Assembly: GCA_021442155.1 (NCBI GenBank)
Contig: CM038215.1
Location: 280,848,413-280,912,412, forward strand
Direction: 5' to 3'
Source of the DNA: Cymbidium sinense
Taxonomy: Eukaryota; Streptophyta; Magnoliopsida; Asparagales; Orchidaceae
Length of the DNA: 64,000 nt
A model generated the notes under the pieces. It was not told the DNA's origin. It made no database searches and saw nothing but the letters and a program-made list of their open reading frames with translations. Positions within the stretch are counted from its first letter, which is position 1. The number at the start of each line of letters is the position of its first letter. Below, in pieces: positions 57,937 to 64,000 of the stretch. Both the position numbers and the translations under genes were made by a program.

Positions 57937-58202
57937 GGACGTTTGGGATCAATTTTGTTCTCTATTTTTCATTTTATTTTTTTTATGTTGTTTTCAAAAA
58001 TATGTTTGTTTAAAGTTTTTTTATGTAGTTTTATTTTTATTTTCAAAACAAAATAATGTTTTTAAAACACTCAAAATATCTAAAAGATTTTTTGAATGTT
58101 TTAAAACAAGTACAATCAAACAAGTTTATTTTAAGCAAAACATAAACAAAACAAAACACAACAAAAAATAAAAAATAAAACAAAAGTGATCCCAAATGAC
58201 CT
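57937..58202. mobile_element. hAT-like MITE, 266 bp
   Basis: Ends GGACGTTTGGGATCAATTTT and AAAAGTGATCCCAAATGACC are inverted repeats with three mismatches. TTAAG flanks both sides (57932-57936, 58203-58207). The inside is AT-rich and non-coding. A related remnant is at 44780-44945. The hAT class is inferred from the TTTGGGATCA-type end; the flank is shorter than the usual 8 bp. Confidence 0.7.
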
Positions 58203-58802
58203 TTAAGAATTTCAAAAAGTGCTTAACCTGCTGCTAGGGATGTAAATGAGTCAAGTCGATCTCAATTCACCGTTAAATTGAACTTCAGATTGACTGATTT
58301 ATGGAGTTTGAACTTGAGCTTTATTTTATTATTTTGAGTCAACTCAGTATAGAAGAGATAAAATAATTATAATTTAAATATTTATTTTGATAAAAATGGC
58401 AAAAAAATTAAGAACTTTAAAATAAAATAATAATAAATTGCTTGCTTTATGATAGTAAGACAAAATTTTAAATATTTTAATAATTATATACCTAAATTAT
58501 TATACTATTCAAATTTATATGAAAAAAAATTTATTATGATATAGTTGAGATGTATTTCATATATCATTTTATTGACAAAAAGTCATCATAATTTGCAATT
58601 TATTAAAATATTGTAAGTTATAATACTTTTAAGAAATTATTATTTGCAACAACTATATGGGTGAAAATGATTGAAATTTAAAAGTAAACGTTAAAATTTA
58701 GTTTTATATGAATTAAAAAAATTAAGGATAGCATAGATCGCTTTTGTTTTAAATACATATTTATTAAAATATTACTAATAAAAGATTAGTAATTTTCATC
58801 AA

Positions 58803-58803
<1 letters not shown>
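58203..58803. other. Unassigned AT-rich interval
   Basis: No gene, RNA or transposon end recognised. Confidence 0.4.

Positions 58804-58836
<33 letters not shown>
58804..58836 (+). repeat. (TTA)n microsatellite
   Basis: Eleven uninterrupted ATT units, followed by a T run. Confidence 0.95.
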
Positions 58837-58839
58837 TTT

Positions 58840-59579
58840 TTGGAAATATGTTAAAATAACATAATAGTAGAAAGAGAGGGAAGCTAAAAATTATTCTTTT
58901 ATTTTTATGAGATAATATAAATCAATTTAAAATAAAAAATGAAATTTACTTAAGTTTAATTAAATTTGATTGTGTAAGGAAGTTAATATGTGTCTCTCTC
59001 ATTGTAATAAATAAAATATTATTTTCTCTCCCTATAACCTAGATGAACAATAGCACCAATTGGTAAAAGGAAAATGACAAGCAAAGCAGAGAACCCGCCC
59101 TCTTCATCTTGCTCCCACTTACCAAGGAAACATAAAAAATTCTTCCTCCCTATTGTGGATTCTATCCGGATTATTAACGGATGTCAGGGAGTCGACGGGT
59201 GTATATGGGAAAGCAAGATAATAGCTAACGTGTGGTGATTTTTTGAGGGCATGAGCCCCTAGTGCCCTCACTATAACTCCACCCTTGCACACATTAGTAT
59301 TATCATTACAAGGAAGCAAACTATAACAAAATACAACGTATATTTTTGACATGAATATAATAATTACATGAACGTAATCTAAAATAGAATTGGAATTTGA
59401 ATATCTGTTGCATTCAATCATTAAGTTAGCTAGCTTGATTGAAGCCTCTACAAAGAATGGTGTCCAGAGCTTTAAGAACAAGCTGATGGGACAAGTCTCG
59501 AGAGAGTAGAAATCGCTATATTCTTTAACAAAATTATGAAGCATTGAAATCAAATTGCTTAACTTCTAGACACCATAGG
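58840..59579 (-). other. Interval with a 144-residue unrecognised open frame
   Basis: The minus frame 59119-59553 starts MISMLHNFVKEYSDFY and includes SLFLKLWTPFFVEASIKLAN and a late KKSPHVSYYLAFPY stretch. I recognise no family. It is long for this AT-rich window, yet has no clear splice sites or promoter, and it may be a chance frame. It ends 27 bases before the copia LTR. Confidence 0.25.
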
Positions 59580-60097
59580 TGTTAGAACTATAAGAAATTA
59601 AATTGGCAATTAAGAAATAAATTTAACATAACAAAGCAAATAGAAATAAAAGTAATGAGATTGAAATAGCCTGAGGGAGGCATCTGACACTATACTTAGA
59701 GTAGACCAACCCTTGGGTGCACCAAATTGCTCTCTTTTCTACTGTGAGATACAACTCGCCCTCTTGCCTTGATCGCATGCACCACGATTGATTTGCAAAA
59801 CTTCGAAGTAATCGTGTGTCTCTTGTTGCCCCAAAAATGAAAATGAATGACTAGAAAAATTGTGAATGGAGAAAGGAAGAGAGAATATTCAGATTTTAAT
59901 ATGTCACTCAAGCTCACATTATCATCTATTTATAAGTGAAGGAAGAGAGCTCAATATTAAATCACCTAATTATGATTTATAATCGTTACTAGCCATTATT
60001 TTATGTTATGAATTAATTTATTTCTATTTATTTAATTTATATGATAAGTTATACAACTAATATTTATATTATAATACTGTTAGAATAATAACGTTAA

Positions 60098-60149
<52 letters not shown>

Positions 60150-60166
60150 TTTTATTATACATTACA
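59580..60166 (-). repeat. 3' LTR of the copia element
   Basis: 587 bp, TG..CA ends (TGTAATG..TTCTAACA on minus). It contains a TATA box (CTTATAAATAGATG on minus, about 59922-59936) and, near its 5' end on minus, a (TA)n run at 60100-60147. The TA run makes its length unstable. The last 5 bases before it on plus (ATAGG region) could be half of a target duplication, but the partner is outside the window. Confidence 0.85.
60100..60147 (+). repeat. (TA)n microsatellite inside the copia LTR
   Basis: About 23 uninterrupted TA units. Confidence 0.95.
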
Positions 60167-60959
60167 ATTCCTCTCCAATAAATAAATAAAATATTTATAA
60201 ATAAACTTGAGGTGAATAAAATAAGAGATCAAGACTCAAAATTTTTATTTTGGACAACTTTTATAATGCATTCGAAAAAAGTACCTTCCGGTTTGAACTT
60301 TCACTTAGTATAACCAACAATAATAAATACTATAGTAATCAAGTTTTGAAGTAGGTATATAAATTAGTGTATCATTTGGTATACACATGATATGAAACAC
60401 GTTATAAGTTCTACTCAATGGTAATGCTTTAAAGGCCATGCTTTCATCTTAATTCATAAGTATTTTAGGATCTAAATAAGATCTCATTGTAGCCTATTAT
60501 TTAGCTTATATAGGTGAGATCTCCAAGATATCCAATTATAATATCTAGCAAAATTTTGCCTTTGATCTCATTAAGAGCTATAGCTCAACTTTATTTTCAT
60601 TGTAGCACAAATGTATATAAAGATGGTATTTATAATATTTAAAGTTGTGCTTTTAAATTATTCGATGCTTTGTTTTATCACATTGAACATTCTATCTTGG
60701 TGTTTCCAATATGAATGTTGGGTGTCTACTGTGATGACTATTTTAACCTCATCCCTTATAATGATCTCAATATAGAAGTCTTTGCAAGCCCTTTCACAAT
60801 GGACCGCAATATTTTTCTTTAACAAATAAAATGGTAAGTAACAACACCTCTTTTATATAATTCATATAAAGACTCATGCCTTTCTTATATGATATTTTTT
60901 ATCATTATATTTTGCACTTTTTGCTTTTGCTATAGCTTAATTATCACTATTTATTAAAA
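60167..60959 (-). other. Region between copia RNase H and 3' LTR
   Basis: About 0.8 kb without recognisable coding sequence; longer than usual for this position. No env-like frame is visible. It could be a nested old insertion. Confidence 0.4.
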
Positions 60960-62290
60960 TAGCGGTATGTGTTTTTAATACAAGGTAAACAAAATAATAA
61001 ACTTTTAAGCCACTCGACTTGAGTAAGATTAAGCACTATAAATTCGCTTTTATAGTAGATCTAGATTAATGTTTGTTTAGTAGATTTCCATGATATTGCA
61101 CCACCACAAAATGTGAAGACATAACCACTAGTAGCTTTTGTTTCACTAGTGGCAATCCAACTAGCATCACAATAACCTTCTAATACTATAAAAACCACAA
61201 TAATGAATGCAATAGTTTATTGTACCTTTTAAATATTTAAAATTCTTTCTAGTGCTTTCCAATGAGTTTCACTAGGATTACTAGTATATCTACTCAATTT
61301 TCCTACAAGATAAGCAATATCAAGTCGAGAATAATTTGCTAGATAAAGACAATCAATTATTTGAGAATATTTTAATTGATACACTATCACCTAAATTATT
61401 TATAAGATGTAAGCTAGAGTTATATGGACTGCGGGACTCACATCTTGAAAATTAAATTTTTTAAGAAGTTTTGAATATAATGTGATTGAGTAATAGAAAT
61501 GTTATTTGCATTTCTATAAATCTTTATAAATCTTTATACCTAGTATTACATTAGCTTCACCTAAATCATTCATATCAAATTGAGTTGATAGAAATTCTTT
61601 AATATTATTTATAATATTGAGATTTGTATAAAAAATTAAAATATCATCAACATAAAGACATAAAATAATATAATCATGATCAACAACTTTAATATAAATT
61701 CATGTATCAAACTCACTAATAAAAAATTCATATGTCAATACTATTTTATCAAACTTTTCATTGTTTAGAGCTTGTTTTAATCCATATAAATATTTTACTA
61801 AGTTACAAACTTTATTTTCTTAACCTTTTACTATAAAACCTTCGGTTGATCAATATAAAATTCTTCATCTAAATCGCTATTTAAAAATACTATTTTTACA
61901 TCCATTTGATGTATAACTAGATTATATGCTGAAGATACTAAAAGCAAATGAATTGTAAAAATTCTAGAAACCGAAAATAAATATCAAAATAGTCAACACT
62001 TTTTTGTATATATATTTCACAATTTTGCTTTATATTTATCTATAGATTCATCTAATTTTAATTTTTTTTTTTGAATATTCATTTACATTCAATAGTTTTA
62101 CAACTTGGAGGTAAATCACAAAGTACTCAAGTCTTATTTGATATGATAGAATCTATTTCATTATTAATAGCTTCTTCCCAAAATGGTGCATTTATAGAAT
62201 TCATAGCTTCATCAGAAGTAGTAAGATCATTTTCTAAAATAAATATTTCATTTAAAAGAGAATAAAATCATCACCTAAAATTTTCTCTTT
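60960..62290 (-). pseudogene. Copia reverse transcriptase and RNase H
   Basis: Read leftward: an APFWEEAINNEIDSII block (about 62200-62130), LCDLPPSCK (about 62100), SSAYNLVIHQMDVK and FLNSDLDEEFYI (about 61935-61860), the active site CLYVDDILIF with intact YVDD (about 61670-61640), FDMNDLGEANVILGIK (about 61580-61540), [17 protein letters not shown] (about 61295-61240), and RNase [33 protein letters not shown] (about 61185-61070), SEFI and VEWLKSL. This is the standard copia order. RT makes cDNA in cytoplasmic particles. Several stops and shifts separate these blocks. Confidence 0.9.
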
Positions 62291-62583
62291 TCTAATTCTT
62301 TTATTTTTTTCTAATATTTTCCTCATTGTTGTTAGTTAAAATAGTATCATCATTATTTATTATCAAATTTTATATTGAAGATTCTTTTGATTAATAACCT
62401 TATTTGACTCAAAACTAGACAATAACTGTAACAAGCGGAACCAATAATTAAAATTCTCTTAATATTCTACATATAAAACTGAATATAATTTTAAATATTT
62501 TCTGTTCTATTTTAGATCAATATCTCCTTCTCGACCACACTAATGCTCCATTACCCATGCTTACACTTCCTCTTAGCGTATCC

Positions 62584-63501
62584 TCAAAGGAAGAGAATCA
62601 TTGACATTGGAAGTGATCTTATTAATTTATGGTTGAGATCTATTTTGCTCAAAAGTTTTATTACTTTCTTTGGATCTCTTATCTTTTTGATAATAACAAG
62701 CCTTTGCAAGATGGTTGGTTCTCTTGCATACCCAACATTAAATCTCATTATGTTTTTTATTTTTATTGCTCGACTGGTGTAAAATTTATTTCTTAAACTT
62801 TTTATTAAATGGTTTAAAATTTTTTTGTTTAAAATTACTCTTTTCCGTTCTATTAACATGTGTTTGAGATTCAATTTTAGTGAGAGTTTTCTCTTTTTCT
62901 TTTTGTTTTTTTTCTTTTCTAAGTGCAATAATATGATCGTCAAGAGACATCTTATTTGTATTATGCCTAAGTGTTAGTGCAAATTGACACCATGATTATG
63001 GTAATTTTTTTATTATCGATGCAACTATAAATGCTTCCGTCATGCTTTTGCCAAGTTCTTTTAGATCATGAATAATATCTTGATTTCATTTACTTGATAA
63101 TCTGCAGAATCACTCATTTTATATCCATTGAATGATTCGACCGAATATTTTTCTAGACCCACATCTTTATTTTCATATTTTGATTCAAGTGCTTTCCAAA
63201 GCTTAAAAGATGTTGATGTACAAAACATGTCATAAAGTCGATCGGAAAGAACACTACGAATGTGCCCAAGATAAAGAAAATTAATTTATTGTAGAGATTT
63301 TCCTTTTTCTAACCCTTTATTGAAAATAGAATTATTTTCTCTTTCCGAATTAGGATCGGATAAAGGAGGATTATATATTACATAAATTAATCCTAAACAT
63401 GTCAACCAATATATAATTTTCTTTTGCCATCTTTTAAAGTATGTTCCTATAAATTTTTTCAGCTTAACATCATCATGACAAAGCGATATTTGTGTAGACA
63501 T
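62584..63501 (-). pseudogene. Copia gag
   Basis: Starts at 63501: MSTQISLCHDDVKLKKFIGT, YFKRWQKKIIYWLTCLGL, the typical copia gag opening (KFxGxNFxRWxxKM pattern). The lysine-rich part at 62943-62750 precedes a zinc knuckle CWVCKRTNHLAKAC (CX2CX4HX4C) near 62730-62690, which is in a different frame from the longest open stretch. Gag would form the particle and bind RNA. Middle parts are broken by stops. Confidence 0.8.
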
Positions 63502-63559
63502 ATTTTTTGAATTGATGAAAATAATTAAAACTAAGAAATATATTGATCTTCTTTAAGAT

Positions 63560-64000
63560 TGTTAGAACTATAAGAAAATAAATTGGCAATTAAGAAATAA
63601 ACTTAACATAACAAAGCAAATAACAATAAAATTAATGAGATTGTAATAGCCCCGGAGGGAGGCATGCCGATGACACTGTCCTTAGAGTAGATCAAGCCAT
63701 GGGTGCACCAAATTGTGGCTCTCTTTTCTACTTGTGAGATAAAACACATCCTCTTGCCTTGATGGGCATGCAATGATCGACAAAACTTCAAACTAACCAC
63801 GTGTCTCTTGTTGCCCAAAAAATGAAATGAAGACACAAGAAAAATTGAGAATGGAGAAAGGAAGAGAGAATATTCAGATTTTGTCATGCCATTCAAGCTC
63901 ACATTATCATCTATTTATAAGTGAAAGATGGGAGCTCAATATTAAATCACCTAAATATAATTTATAGCCGTTACTAGCTGTTATTTTAAGTTAAATTAAT
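63560..64000 (-). repeat. 5' LTR of the copia element, cut by the window end
   Basis: Starts TGTTAGAACTATAAGAAAAT on plus and matches 59580-60020 with scattered differences, including the TATA region (CATCTATTTATAAGTG at about 63909-63924). Gag begins 59 bases downstream on minus. No clear tRNA primer site follows the LTR (minus ATCTTAAAGAAGATC). Confidence 0.85.

Larger units (their letters stand above)
59580..64000 (-). mobile_element. Ty1/copia retrotransposon, minus strand, integrase deleted
   Basis: LTRs at 59580-60166 (3' LTR) and 63560 onward (5' LTR, cut by the window end) both start TGTTAGAACTATAAG on plus and match throughout. Between them, read leftward: gag 63501-62584, a short gap, then RT and RNase H 62290-60960. 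No protease or integrase core is seen between gag and RT, so about 2 kb is missing. A polypurine-like TTGGAGAGGAA (minus) abuts the 3' LTR at 60167-60177. Confidence 0.9.

Overview
The window is nuclear DNA of a flowering plant. It is AT-rich, has spliced gene remnants with GT-AG introns, and consists almost entirely of plant-type transposable elements: Ty3/gypsy chromoviruses, Ty1/copia, RTE-clade LINEs with a (TTG)n tail, Mutator-like elements (MULEs) and MITEs. The species cannot be told from the sequence. There is no bacterial-style operon, CRISPR array, rRNA or recognisable tRNA. Most coding segments are broken, so almost every short open frame is a fragment.

Layout. 1-10440 holds an old Ty3/gypsy element: LTR tail, gag, protease, RT, RNase H, integrase, then a putative 3' LTR. 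It carries a pair of identical-length 392-bp LTRs from a second, chromodomain-bearing gypsy family in gag, an RTE LINE in the protease active-site codons, and a 2.2-kb RTE LINE in the 3' LTR. 10440-11760 is a second gypsy integrase remnant. 11760-15600 is unassigned. 15611-22335 is a near full-length RTE LINE into which a second near full-length RTE and a short RTE fragment have jumped, each bounded by a target-site duplication. 23578-24011 is another RTE fragment.

25029-36293 is the most striking structure. It is an 11.3-kb palindromic MULE-like element with GC-rich terminal inverted repeats, two arrays of about 18 units of about 150 bp in opposite orientation, and an inverted pair of a ULP1-protease (C48) gene. 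The right arm keeps the catalytic His, Asp, Gln and Cys; the left arm is a deletion derivative lacking the catalytic part. This resembles the Mu killer type of locus known in maize. 38758-42930 is a second MULE-type unit: a decayed mudrA-like transposase followed by a multi-exon plant mobile domain (PMD) gene, both broken. It is followed by a four-copy array of about 177 bp.

45174-47150 (minus) is an intron-containing, frameshifted copy of the host gene UFD1, the only recognisable non-transposon gene. 47640-49930 holds a three-copy repeat of about 300 bp and a degenerate CCATCA-rich tract; similar tracts lie at 53820-54110 (other strand) and 56830-57340. 59580-64000 is a minus-strand Ty1/copia element lacking integrase, its 5' LTR running off the window end.

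Across independent repeat families the same local difference recurs: CAG or CTG in one copy is CG in another. This may be a systematic base-calling error at CHG sites of a long-read assembly, so some apparent frameshifts should be treated with caution.
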